NCBI RefSeq assembly: GCF_902459465.1
Contig: NC_047082.1
Span: 10,662,545-10,726,544 of the forward strand
Length of the DNA stretch: 64,000 bases
Direction of reading: 5' to 3'
DNA from: Asterias rubens
Lineage: Eukaryota; Echinodermata; Asteroidea; Forcipulatida; Asteriidae
A program made the translations under genes and the position numbers. Below, piece by piece: positions 20,401-32,596 of this stretch. The notes below the pieces were generated by a model. It was given only the letters and a program-made list of their open reading frames with translations, was not told the DNA's origin and did no database searches. Within the stretch, counting starts at the first letter, position 1; every line of letters starts with the position of its first letter.

Positions 20401-22984
20401 GGATAAGTCGTTTTAATATCTGTCGAGGTGAGAGCGAAACGGTTTTATCGCGAGAGGGCGCTCTGGGCTAGGCTACTGCTCTCACTGCTTCATGAGAACT
20501 ATATAAGAGCAGCAGTCTCGTATGATAGTTAATGCGAGAGAGCCGTTTGCTATCACCGCTACAATTTAACGACTTGTCCACAAGTCTACGCTCTAGGGAA
20601 GTGTGTGGAGGGGAGGCTTGGAGGCGATTTGACCAATCGCAATCAACTACTTGTTTTATATCATTTTTGATCAGTGACTCTAAGCTATTGTGTTGATCCT
20701 GGACTCGTCCCCAATGGCACTAGGGCCATTCATCCCGCAGTGAACGAGTTCTACTTCGGAACCATCATCAACGTCACGTGCCACTCGGGATTTCACATGC
20801 AGGGGGCGCCCTCCATACAGTGTTTAATGAGCCAACCTTATGGTGTTGCTTGGAATGCATCATTGCCACGGTGTTTAGGTGAGATATAAATCAATATTAT
20901 AATGGGAAACTTTTTGGGCCTCTAGGTGGCAGCAGACTTGCTTACTTGGTTGGCCCATCGTTTTTTTGTGAGCATGTTTAGAATGACGTAAGCAATGGAC
21001 ATCTGCTTTTTACCTAGTGTTTAAAAGTATCCTAATGAGATTTCATTGCACATGTTAAAACTTCTCCATGAATGGTATTGTATATCAAACGGTAAATAAT
21101 AAGATCTTGGCCGAGCGCTAAATGGCACCGGGCTCTTTAGCACTGGTGTTTCTGATCAGTAAAGTTTGGGTGCAAAATACTTCTGATACTGCCCTCTTTT
21201 GAACCATCCTCCTTCAGCCAACGATAATTTTCCCTATGTGGGACATAATCTCCCGGCGGACTGATTTCCCTAGGACACCGATCCAGACAATGTGGTATCC
21301 TTAAGTAAGACACTTAACCATTATTTCTTCGTTCTTCGGATGGGACGTAAAGCCCGTAAGTACCGTGTGTTGTGCAATGCACATAACAAAAATAACCAAG
21401 TTGTAGTTCAAGTCGCAGGGAAGGGGTTGACCCAGTTTTTCTGACAGTGGCTTGTGAATGCAGCAGCTTGACCCTCCTCCCCCCCCCCCAAAAAAAAGGG
21501 AGTGCAGTCTCAAAAAACTATACGTTAGTTCTAGCGCCTTATGGTAAACATGCAGTATATAACACTTGTTTTTTTTTTGCACAACCATTAATGATTTCAG
21601 AGTCAACAACAACAACCTCTGATGAGGCAACCGAAAAGACTGACAGTTCGATAACGTCAACAACACTGGAGACTGGCTCACCATCGACCATCATGCCAAC
21701 CAACATGGAGCTATGCCAACCAAACATAGGTAACACATATTATTCTTAAAGAAGAAAGAAAAGATACCTCACTCTACTCATCTTGCATGACGCAGGGGTT
21801 AAAGGGTGTCATTTCTACAAAATTTTGTATTTTATCAACAGCTGTTCAGTACTCTACACCAAGTACACTGTTTGATCATGTGGATAACACTCTGTATGTA
21901 CCTTTCATGGTCCAGGTTAATGTTGCCCATCCCTAGTCTGCCGTTGGAAATGTTTCTTTAAAGAACCGCTCGGTTAAAACCGGTTTGGGTACATGAACTC
22001 CTCTACTAGAACCCTTCCCTTGAGAGAGTATTAACTTCTGAATTTTTCGTTAAAAAATTAGGCCCCAAACCTAAAGGTTTTGAAAAACTAAAAACACGTT
22101 TGCCGTTGACGGCGCGCGTCAAAATTACAATACTTTGACGTCAAGTGTGGGAGTTTTCTTTGTTATAACTCCACGCTGCAACATAGCGTCTATACAAATT
22201 AGAGCTCCCAACTATGATGTAATTTTTTTAAAATAAACCCACTGCATTTTACTTGTCCAAACAGGTACTTTTGTTGGATTAGGAGGTGCATTCACAGTCG
22301 TCATAATCATCACTGTTGCAGTCTTAATCTTGGTTTGTTTAAAGATAAGGTAGGAGGCCCAACACGTTAATAATTAACAGGAATGAACATCTGACGTCAC
22401 ACTGAACATCTGATGTACAATTTCGAAGTTCTAGAATAAAGCCAGATACTAGTCTGACCGGATGTTCATATCTTTACAAATGTACATTTTAACCTCGCAT
22501 TTATTTCACACGGAGATTCGCAGTCTTTTCTCATCACGTACACACAAACATGAGTGAATAAAACAACACCACTTGATGTACACATACTGCAAGCTGATAC
22601 TCCTCGGAAAAATCATAACACAGATATAATACGGAAAGCTAACATCACACCAAGTTTATTGTGTCCTTTCTAATGTTGTGTTTTTAAATGTCTTGAACAC
22701 ATAGGCGAGGTGCTAGCAAGTCCACCTCGGACCTGTCTCCGAGCACTACGTCTAATGCAGACACTGTAGGGGGCAAACAACACCCACTGAGGAACACATA
22801 CCAAGAGCAGAGCACCACGTCACATAATAACGAAAGCTATGGGATACACACCATCGACGATGAAGAAGATGCAACAAATAATTCCCATGCGGTAGCTGAT
22901 GACGTCACAAAAAGGCAGTCAGATGGTGTGGGATGGGAAGACAATATACTGTACGAACCGTCATACCCATCCAACCCGGAATAG
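17482..22984 (+). CDS. Receptor 1: SRCR-WSC-sushi membrane protein, first exon unresolved
   Basis: Exons 17482-17715, 18097-18183, 19002-19104, 19565-19776, 20675-20878, 21601-21729, 22265-22349, 22705-22984, all GT/AG and in phase (about 444 aa). SRCR (residues 1-107, group A, two exons, six Cys: AVC, VVC, YNC, SRC, GSC, VIC); WSC (107-212, two exons; CWYN where CxCG is usual); sushi/CCP (212-280, four Cys); short Ser/Thr-rich stalk (280-323); TM helix (323-351, VVIIITVAVLILV); about 93-residue acidic, Ser/Thr-rich tail with YEPS near the end. Type I surface receptor by topology; ligand unknown. SRCR and WSC suggest pathogen- or glycan-binding (inference). The SRCR exon needs a first exon ending in phase 1. 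Candidates are 16000-16093 (ATG at 16000) and 16696-16780 (ATG at 16696, better signal peptide core YFYILAAV); neither is secure. Paralogue of receptor 2 downstream. Confidence 0.85.
17880..17990. repeat. GTAGAA simple repeat
   Basis: Imperfect AGAAGTAGAAGT microsatellite inside the first SRCR intron of receptor 1. It explains a Leu-rich antisense open frame. Confidence 0.7.
18221..18545. repeat. TIR element, family A (copy 4)
   Basis: Starts GGCACTGGACATTATTGG and contains GTGAGAAACGGCTCCCTCCG. The right end is replaced by the start of copy 5, so the two lie head to tail in the intron between SRCR and WSC exons. Confidence 0.75.
18542..18818. repeat. TIR element, family A (copy 5, right end lost)
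   Basis: Starts TTAAAGGCAGTGGACAATAT and loses identity after CAAGTGAGAAGACTGGTCT. Same intron as copy 4. Confidence 0.75.
19141..19507. repeat. TIR element, family A (copy 6)
   Basis: AAAGGCAGTGGACACTATTG on the left; AATTACC-like right end with AATAGTGTCCAGTGTCTTTAA split over the TIR. It occupies most of the WSC intron of receptor 1, an intron that receptor 2 lacks. Confidence 0.85.
19850..20010. repeat. GTTT-rich microsatellite
   Basis: Runs of TTTG from about 19884 to 19930 and degenerate flanks. Explains Leu/Cys/Val-rich plus-strand and Lys/Gln/Asn/Thr-rich minus-strand frames. Confidence 0.8.
20394..20586. repeat. Foldback MITE
   Basis: Ends GACTTGTGGATAAGTCGTT and AACGACTTGTCCACAAGTC are inverted. 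The inner GCGAGAGGGCGCTC and AATGCGAGAGAGCC parts pair less well. Intron of receptor 1 before the sushi exon. Confidence 0.75.
21112..21430 (+). repeat. tRNA-derived SINE
   Basis: Contains GGCCGAGCGCTAAATGGC (box-A-like), then a SINE body AAGACACTTAACCATTATTTC and CGGATGGGACGTAAAGCC. The same body occurs inverted at 44460-44745 and 28240-28390. Confidence 0.6.
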
Positions 22985-23059
22985 CTTCAAGTATACATAG
23001 GATAAAGTTGTACACAGTTGATTCGGGAAATGTTATTGTTTTCCCTCTAGTTTCCTTCA

Positions 23060-23390
23060 AAAAGTCGCTAGACAATATACCTCAAATAACTGTTAGCATA
23101 AAAGCTTTACTTGGTGACGAGCAATGGAGAGCTGTTGATAGTATAAAACATTGTGAGAAACGGCTCCCTCTGAAGCAACGTAGTTTTGGAGGAAGAGGTA
23201 ATTTCCCACTCAAATAATAAAATACTTTAAGCCTGAAGCCCTTTTGTTTTGTGCAGTAAGGGTGTTTTTTCTGCCATTATTCTATTCAACTTCGACGACC
23301 AACTGAATCCAAATGTTTACAGATTTTGTATTTGATGCATGTTGAGGATACTGGTCTTTTATAAATAACAAAGGTGTCCAGGGGCTTTAA
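23060..23390. repeat. TIR element, family A (copy 7, diverged)
   Basis: GTGAGAAACGGCTCCCTCTG and GGTGACGAGCAATGGAGAGC match family A. The left TIR is eroded; the right end is AAGGTGTCCAGGGGCTTTAA. It lies in the 3' flank of receptor 1, probably within its 3' UTR. Confidence 0.7.
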
Positions 23391-23438
23391 AGGGAACGGT
23401 CCCTTTTAAATGTAGATTGTTTTGGTAGTATATATTAT

Positions 23439-23444
23439 AATAAA
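23439..23444 (+). terminator. Candidate poly(A) signal of receptor 1
   Basis: First canonical AATAAA downstream of the receptor 1 stop codon, 455 nt after it. Later candidates exist near 25138 and 25257. Which is used cannot be told from sequence. Confidence 0.35.
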
Positions 23445-23857
23445 ACTGTGAAAAGATGTCGCCAGATAAGACAGAGCGGTATGTCCGAGCAAGAAGAATA
23501 ATCACTTTTTTGGAAAACACACTTGATAATAGAAGTGTGTGTAGACAGTGAAATAATGGACCCCACCAAATTTTGAATCTTTAAACGATGACCCACAAAG
23601 GAATTCTTTAGAAAAGAGAATACACTTTTTACTGGTTGATTAACTTAATAATAAAAAACAGTATACGAATATTATTCGGAAATGTAAACGCTACACTGAA
23701 AGCATAAAACATAACAATTATTTTACAAAAAACATTGCAAAACTACGTAACAGGGCAATTAAATATTTAATGAACAGATTTTTGAATTTATATAAATCTC
23801 ATTTGACATAATAATTTACTCAGAGTTTAAAACAAGTGCTGCTAAAGCAGAAAATGC

Positions 23858-24245
23858 TTAAAGCCATTGGACACTTTCGGAACAGAAAAAAAAGTTAAAA
23901 CATTCAAAAATGTACAAATAACTTATAAGGTTTACAGAAGGTAATGGTGAAAGACTTCTCTTGAAATATTATTACTTTTTACTTTTTTTATTTATATTTA
24001 CTTTTTGAGAAAACATTAAAACAATATAAATTCTCGACATCGAGAATTACGGATTTATTGTAAACACATGTCATGACAAGGCGAAACGTGCGGATACAAG
24101 GATGGGTTTTCCCGTTATTTTCTCCCGACTCCGATGACCGATTGAGCCTAAATTTTCACAGGTTTGTTATTTTATATATAAGTTATGATACACGAAGTGT
24201 GGGCATTGGACAATACTGTTTACCGAAAGTGTTCAATGACTTTAA
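23858..24245. repeat. TIR element, family E (copy 2, inverted)
   Basis: Starts TTAAAGCCATTGGACACTTT, ends CCGAAAGTGTTCAATGACTTTAA over the TIR. Its interior is the reverse complement of copy 1 at 6995 (CCATTACC, CATGTCATGACA). Confidence 0.8.
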
Positions 24246-24429
24246 ACATTTTCTAAGCAGAAAGGAGCATGATACCAGTCTGTACCAGTCACAAATTGTA
24301 CATTATTGTGACATGGTACTTTGGTTGGTAATACTTATTCTGGTAAGCACAATTTGTACTGTGCTTACTACTTATTGTTCTTATAAGCAGCTCCATGAAA
24401 TGGGGATAGAGAAGTTCTCTTGATTGGAG

Positions 24430-24825
24430 TCCAAGTCACTGACATTGGACAATGAGTTTAAATCTAGTACTCTCAAAATGTAAAAGAGTGAAAAACACCA
24501 CTCTTTACATTTCGAGCTGTCCCTCATATGGCTCTACAAAAAGAGTGGTGGTTATTTCACTCTTTTAGAGGGGTTTCACTCCAGGACAGAGTGAAAAATC
24601 ACTCAAAAAGATGCAAACTTCAATCTTAAAGAGTGGAAGATCAAAGACCACTCGAAAAAGAGTTGTTCCTCACATGGCTCTTGAAAGAGTGCCTTTTCAC
24701 TCTTTTACATTAAGAGAGTACGTGATTGGTCAGCTTAAAGCTGTCCTTCGTTCCATGAGAAAAGATATCGGTGATGTTCTTATGGAGCTGGCTTCCACCA
24801 AAAAAGGAGTGTTTTTCTAGTATTT
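24430..24825. repeat. Tandem/foldback tract of AGAGTG motifs
   Basis: Repeated AAAGAGTG and CACTCTTT pairs at many spacings (for example ATGTAAAAGAGTG against CACTCTTTACAT). This allows several alternative hairpins. Nothing coding seen. Confidence 0.5.
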
Positions 24826-25299
24826 GGCCGCATATACGATAATCTTTACTTTGTTTTTTTTCCCAGAATGATTGTAACAATAGCTCTTGATTTTTGTTCA
24901 CCCAGCTGGCTTGCCTTTTGTCCCCAACCCTTCGCCTTGTTCCTTTACTGTGACTTGCTGTGCAATTATTTGTTTTATCTAATTTGTTACTGGCACTAGC
25001 CAGTTTGCCCTTCTAATGTATAAAAACAAATTGTAATTCTTAATGTTGTTTTTTGTAATTTTTAAACATTTCGATTTTTTATGAATCTCTGTATTTTAAA
25101 CTCAATTCAGCTTGTAGCTGCGATGTTTGAATGTGTTTTAATAAACCAATAATAATAATAAAAGTTGCTTGTATTGTGTAAATAATGATATTGTGTAACT
25201 GAAACTGATGGTACATGAAAGTTGTCGCATATAGACATTTTTGTAAAAATGTTAAAGAAATAATAAAACTCTGAATTAACGGGTTAAGAGGAAACAGCT

Positions 25300-25590
25300 T
25301 ATTGTGTTAACGTTTCCGAAGTGCTATAAGAAATAGTTATTTCCATACTATGCTAAATAAGGAAGCGTTTTGCCGGATATGTCCAAGAAATTTGTATTTG
25401 ACAGAAACGTTTTTCATAATATCATTCAAATTTGCCGGAAAACTAAAATCGGTTTTCATAACCAAATATACTTTGAAGTAAAATGACTCTCAAAATTCTT
25501 TATACAATCGGAAGCCGCTGTTCTAACCACAAGTAACTTTTTGATGCCATTAATTTTAAGAGTGATTTCCAAATCTACCTTCCCTTTAAG
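25300..25590. repeat. Diverged dispersed repeat, family H (copy 1)
   Basis: TTTGAAGTAAAATGACTCTCAAAATTC and ATTTTAAGAGTG-type segments recur at 28780-29160, 30930-31225 and 33700-33955, spaced over both receptors. No inverted ends were recognised. Confidence 0.45.
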
Positions 25591-26380
25591 AATACATCAC
25601 TCATTTGTTGGCAAATAGACAACACAAATTAATAAAGAAAGATTAGCTTCTGTTTTTCCTTATAGTCGAGGAACCTTCACTTTATATTCTAAAATGATAT
25701 TAATAGTTCGGGCCAAATATTATGTCGTGCCAGCATTCACAAATGATCACCACAATCGGAATCAGAATAACTTTTGTGAGTGGCTCACGCTGAAGCATCT
25801 GCATTTCTACTCATTTCTTTTTTGTTAAAAAATTACCGAAAATAATCTGTCAAAATTCGTTCGGAAAAAACAAAAACCCGTAACAAATAATGGGCACTAA
25901 TTAACATTCCACCCTGCTAATACTATTCAAAAACTATGGCGGCTCAAAGACATCGAAAGGTCATAATTGAACGTGATTGTCCACGATTTGTGCCTCAAAT
26001 CGCAATCATTATCTTATAAATTTTAACTCTAACGATTTTGGCCGTGATGCGAAAAACGTACGTAAGTATGTACGTGTATGTACGACATTTGCCCCACTCC
26101 ACAAATATAACATAATATTCAGGATTTGTGACCCACATCACAAATATTCACGTAAATGTTTACGTATGTTCGATTTCCCTTCTGATCTTACAAAACACAT
26201 CTATTTATGACAAACAGTTGTGTTTATAGACATCTTTTAGGTTGAGGGGTTGAGGCTTCCTGTTCGGAATTGTGCAACCACATGAACTCACTAAATCCAT
26301 TACCAGAAGCCCATAGGAAATGCACTTGAAACGACACAGCATCCCTTGCCTTAGGATATGTATTTCTTTGTGTTAAAAGA

Positions 26381-26632
26381 TCTGGGTAGTTTTTGTAGGA
26401 CACAAAACACAATGTACACATATTTACATTGAACTCACACAGTTTACAGATAATTTTATTGATGATAGAAAGCTTACCTTACTTTAAAAAAAAATACTTG
26501 CTGAGGTGCTGTAGTTTTTGAGAAATCTGTTAAACAAGTCACGAAACAATTTTTTTGGCACGTATTTTTGTGACATTGTTTTACTCAATTTTCAAAAACA
26601 GTATTTAAAGGGAAGGTTTCTACCATCATTAC
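26381..26632. repeat. Foldback element, family C (copy 1, diverged)
   Basis: Shares GTAGGACACAAAACACAATG and GAGGTGCTGTAGTTTTTGAG with family C. The right arm is eroded. Confidence 0.6.
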
Positions 26633-27070
26633 GGCGTAATTTTAATTTAAAGGAACAGTACAGAAAGAAAAATCGTGAAGATCACAGGTTTACATAAAAC
26701 TTCCACGGTCTAATGATGATGATAGTAGAAAACATCCCTTGAAATATTTCTGTCTGAAATTTCTGTCTAAGAATTCCCTTCGAAGTAAACAGGGTTTGGT
26801 TAATTTTGTTCATCCCAAAACATTTCAATCTGATAAACGAATTTCGTTAATGAAAAGTTTCTCAGATTTCTGTGGGTTGGTGTCCGTATGCGAATGCTGC
26901 AGCCAGAAATGCAGTTTTGTACCCGCTGGCACCGCGCTAAACGTGGATGGATTCAAAGTTCTTGCGAGAATGCCCTGAAAGTCTTTTGCTGTTTTCTCAG
27001 CAAATAGACACTGTAACCAGCTGAAGCATTCATATGATGACTTTTATTGTATCCTTTAATTTAATTTAGT

Positions 27071-27432
27071 TTAAAGGGTGTATATTACTTTTGTAGGACA
27101 AAAAACACAATGTCCACAGATTTACACTAAACTTACACAGTTTGAAGATAATGATAGTAGAAAGCTTCCCTGAAAATATAACGTCCTGAGGTGCTGTAGA
27201 TTTTGGGGAATGAGTAAAAGAATGTCATGAAAATAATTTTCGTCTCATGAGACGAAAATTATTTTAATCATTTACAAACGAATTTTCATGACATTGTTTG
27301 ACTCATTTCTCAATAACTACAGCACCTCAGTAAGTAAGATTTCAAGGGAAGCTTTCCACTATCATTATCTTCAAACCCTGTAAGTTTAATGTAAATCTAT
27401 GGACATTTTGAAATGGTACCCAAATCCTTTAA
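27071..27432. repeat. Foldback element, family C (copy 2)
   Basis: Arms ATGATAGTAGAAAGCTTCCC and GGGAAGCTTTCCACTATCAT. The centre is a perfect AATAATTTTCGTCTCATGAG / inverse hairpin at about 27231-27263. Ends TTAAAGGG and CCTTTAA. Full-length and well kept. Confidence 0.85.
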
Positions 27433-27923
27433 ACCAGTAATTCACTGACAAAAAAACCCAATCTATGACACTACCTTTAAGGCCTCAATGCCTCAACGTA
27501 CCTACAATATTGAACACTTGTTTTCACATGGGCTCGTGTACACTTACAACGAACTCTCAATTATTGTTATTATTTAGGGCTATACCCAGAATACTAGCAG
27601 GCATACTCGGTGAGGAATCCGTAAATGGACGACAAATTAAGCACAGAGTGGTATATTGGCGAATCCGCAGGTCGCGGACTGCGCTTGAAGATTAGCTTTA
27701 CATCTTGATTTATTTCCCAACCGGATTTCGTGTATATCAACAAACAGGCGATTAGTTCAAACAAAACATACTTCCCGGACCATTGACACTCATTATACAC
27801 GGCACATCCTCAGAGTGTTTGTTATAGAAAAAGTGTCTGCCATTTTTTTCCTCGAATAACTATCACCAAAGTACTTTGTTTTCTTCTGTAATTGATGAGA
27901 GATGAGTGTCAACAGTAATAACT

Positions 27924-30900
27924 ATGATGTCTGCATTAATGGTAAGTAATAATAATTTTAGTTCTAGCGCGTTTTTTTTTTGTTTTTTTTCGCCCTTTTT
28001 CCCCGTCATTTTTTACTACTACTGAAAAAAAAAATGGAAACCCCAAACAGGCACGCAGGCCCACTAACTGAGAACCCTTGATTACACATAAGAACAAAAC
28101 AAACAGACAGCGACAATTGCAAAAGTGCCAAAACAACTGCAGAAAATATGGGAACTTTATCATATCCAAGTATTTTTCCTGCAACGTATGTGGAGCTACA
28201 TTTTGAAGTATGAAAGCTATTCCTTTTTATCGCCATTCAATGGTTTGCAAGGTGACAACGTGCAATATGCTGCCCGGGCAGACCAGTGACACCGGGGTAA
28301 ACCCATTTTCTTTACGATCAAAGAGAACTTGGTCTTTTACATGCATTACACAACACACGGGACCAACGGCTTTAGATGGGACAAGTAATAGGTTTCGAGT
28401 GCTTATAGTTCCCGCCGCCCAATTTGTTTGCAGAAAACTGGAACTGCGTAGTTGTATAGACTGAAACATCAATGGAGTATATTCGCCCTACTAAGACAAA
28501 GACTCTTCAACATTATTCCAATTAAACTATAATTAACGTTTATAACGATGATTGTTCACTGATTTTTAATTTCTACTAAAATGTTGTTATTAATAGTGTT
28601 CACTTCCACTCCTATTTTTTGTTTTCAGGAAACTGACAGGGTTAGCTCTCTTGTTCTTGTCCACGCGCTGTGGTTGTCATTCGTCCCATGGATTCTTACG
28701 AAGTCTGTGGACGACTATGGTACATACGGTTAGTATAAAATTATCTCCAAAAAATTTTAGCAAAGTTTACCTCAAGATATTTGAACCGTTCCCGTTGTTT
28801 TAATCACAGAAATGTATAACGCATAATAAAACTAACGTGTGATTTCATTTAAAAAGGTGGTTGCATTTTTGAGGTAGGCCCCTCACCGCAAATCCAGCGT
28901 GAATAATGTCCACGCAGGAATATAACCCGTAATCGGAATACACAATCAGAGAAACGTATCCGACCGTTACGTACGTTTCTCACCTTCAAATTTAGGGGCA
29001 TGAAAACTGATAGCCTATCTTTAAACATAACCGAACTATTTTGAAGTGAAATGTTTCTCAAAATGCTTTACACTATCGAACACTTGTGTATTTCTAATCA
29101 AACGTTTGTATTGCCATCAATTTTAAGAGTGAAAAGTTTACCTTCCCGTTAAATGATAGCATGTTATGCTTGCTATTAGCCTTTTCAACTTCTATGTTCT
29201 GAAGAGATGACTTGCAGCAAACAATAGAAGGCCTTATATAAATAGTATTGTAAAAATTTCCTGGTGTTTGGAATCGTTATACATCCGAATAACTTTACCC
29301 TCTTTGGCACCACATTATAACACTGCTACATTACGGTCAGAAATGTTCAGTGAACAAAAAAAATCAGTTTGTTCAATATTCTGTTTAACCTTAAACCTCC
29401 CTTTGTATTCCCCTTTAAATTTATTTTACTTAAACAATAATTATGGGCCCGGCGTTTCGACCCGAGCATAGTCTTTCTTAAAGGCCTAATCCAGAAATAC
29501 TCTGATATAGGTTGACACGTCAGACCACGTACTGTGTTTTGCATTTTGAAATTTAAATTTGATCAAGACTTTAGTATTTTTTCAAACATGCGGATCCCCG
29601 GTTCTAACTCCGTTTGGTATTTTAAAGCAGCCATGGGCTCCCAAATTGGCGACTTTGTTTTCTATACAGAACATGTTTTCTTTAGGACAATCGTTTTAAC
29701 TTGAGGGATGAATTCCAACTGTTTTGCACAACAGATGTCCGCCTGGTCGGGGGTTCAGACACCGTCCCAAACGCCGGCAGAGTTGAAGTCTGGAACACCG
29801 ACTCCTCCGAGTGGCTTCCTGTATGTGCTAGTTACTGGGATTTCAGAGATGGTCAGGTAGTCTGCAGAGAGCTTGGCTACCCCGGAACGCTATCCGTGGA
29901 CTATCATTACAGAAACGACAACATGACTCGCACTGCCGGTGGATTTCAATGCTATGGAAGTGAGTATACAGCACTACTTGATAATAATGCTTCTTAGGCA
30001 TGACACTATACATACAAAATAAACACAAATTTTATAGTACAATTGATAAACATATAAAATCTCCTGACGATGACATAGAGCAAGCTAGTCGAAACGTTGA
30101 GACCAATTCAAGAACTGACGTTAATTACGATCCTATAAGCTAAAGTAGTAGTCCCAGCCTATTTTCGATACCTTCCGCCAGGGAACGGTAGTTAAAAAGC
30201 AGGACAGTTCTTTTTAGAACTGAGAAGTCTCCCGAACATCCAATAAATCAACTCCGATAGTCGAAGAAAGACAGTTCTCTAAGAATAAACTCTAGCTGAC
30301 AAGTAGATACACACGAGGGTGTTACCGCAAACCAATATAACATCTTAAAGTCCCCCACCCCGTCAAAAATTGCACATAATTGATGTCTTGATACTTACGA
30401 TACAACAATTAACAAGGCTATTAATTTTGGTTTTTACCCATACACCACTGTGTAAGCACTGTATACTCAGTACTTTCATGAGTCCTGTGAAACAAATCAC
30501 AGGCATATTACTCGGGTGTATGCCTGACTTTGTTTAAAGGAGGACTCGGGGGAAGTACTGAGTGTACCGAGGATATAAATTATTCTTTATCCCCGATGCA
30601 AATCTAACATCTATTAGTAAATTAACAAAGCATTAGAGACACACTATAGCCAACAAAAATAAAACAAGGAAACCACACGGAAATGGCAATTTGACATTAT
30701 TAAACCAGGGAGCAACAGGCATAAGTATGGGCTGCATATAGAGTAAGACAAAAGTGAAACAAAACACAAATACCAAAGAGGTGTGTCACTCCGACAAAAC
30801 TTACACCCTGCACATCCTTCCAAGTCTCGGTTGACTCGGCAAATGTACAGCCACGCACAAACAGACGGTTTGTTTACGCTTGTTTTGTTTTTTGAGCCAT

Positions 30901-32541
30901 TGGAAATTTTCAACCCTACAATATAGTTTATAAAACTACATGAAAACTACATTTGAAAAGTTGCTACGTTTTGAGATATCGCCGAAATTTCGGAGCAAAG
31001 TCCAACGCAGGAAGAATAGTTCCTCATAGGAATACACAATCTGAGAAGTGTTACTGCAGTAACGCTACTCATATGCACATTTTGGGCAATAACAACTAAA
31101 ACATATATTCTACACAGTCAACCACTTTACTCTGAAGTGAAGTGTTCCCCCTATACGCTTTATACTATCGAAATCTGATGGTGGCTTCTAACCAATAGTG
31201 TTTACTAAGAACGATAACCAAACTGTACGTTTCCTGTTAGCATAGTAAACAAAACCAGAGTCACGCACCATCTTCCTAAAGCCATTAACACATCTATAAA
31301 GGAAATGTTGTTCCTCCATTCGTCTTGTATCGAAATGCCACTTGTATGTACAACTGCACCCATATAGTTTACCCTTTTCGGGTCATGTCAGGGGCCGATT
31401 TCACAAAGCAATAAAATTCATCGCAAGACAAATTTTCAGTATCACCATAGAGATTTGTATTGTGACATCACACTTTACTTAGCAACTACGATTGATTTGA
31501 AGTTACGATCAATTTGAGACCTTTGTGGAGTCGGCCCCAGGACATCCTAAACTGAGCTCGAGGTGGCTAGTTCAATTGTGCAATACCGTCAGGCATAGCA
31601 TTTCCAAATATCGTGCTGTTGTTGTCAATAAAGTGTGTAGAAAGAATTGCATGGACCAGTCTGATCTCGACCACACTATGCCGATATGGCGATATGGGGG
31701 AAAAGGGTATTTCCCTCATTGTGTTCATTCTTGTACAGAAGTACCCCCCCCCCCCCCCCCCCCCACCCCACCCCAGATCACCTTAGATTTCTTGATCGAG
31801 ATTCCAAGCACACGCTTAAGAGGTGGGGGATGGGTTATTTTATTTATTTTAATTTTATTTATTTTAATTCTTCGGACAAGCAAAACAGAAAGACTTGATG
31901 ACAAGTAATTAGGCGCTGCCTATTTGTTACTAACACACATTCTACCGTCCCCTTGACCACACCGCGCTCAACAATTACCGACTTGATTTCAAGACTAGGG
32001 AGGGGTAGGCCTACACCATAATGCCCAATGGAGCACCAATAATGTTGATACCGGTTTAACCTTGTTGACATTAATGTGTCAACCGCTTGACAACACTTCC
32101 TCCCTACTTCCCGCTCTATACCAAACTCCCAAATATTTCGCTGACACATTATCAATTTACTGTGTAAAGAAGATTTTCTTGTGCATTTTATTCAGCTGAG
32201 ACAAGTTTATCAAGATGTCGTCGGTCACCCGGTACCTCATGCTTGGGATTGCAGGCGGGAGTGAAATGTTCAGGTTAGTGTGTCATCTTAAAGAATCTAA
32301 GATGAAAGACACATCACGTTTAATAATCGTAGTTATTTTGTGAGGCTACTTATTCTAAAAAATAACATTGTATATAGGCCATAAATCTCTCAGAGATAAA
32401 TTAGTTTCGTCTATCAAGGAACAAAATTACACCCTTTTATAATCACCTTTGCTGGTTTCAACTGCCACAATCGAAATGTGTCCCAAGTAAAAGTGAACAA
32501 ACGTGTGCAGATGTTGTTGTTGTTGCTGTTCTTGATATTGA

Positions 32542-32596
<55 letters not shown>

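Larger units (their letters stand above)
22985..27923. other. Region between receptor 1 and receptor 2
   Basis: Contains the receptor 1 3' flank, family A copy 7, family E copy 2, an AGTG/CACT-rich foldback tract at 24430-24825, a diverged repeat of family H at about 25300-25590, and family C elements at 26381-27432. No coding exon could be supported; the 60-80 aa open frames here show no domain or signal. Confidence 0.55.
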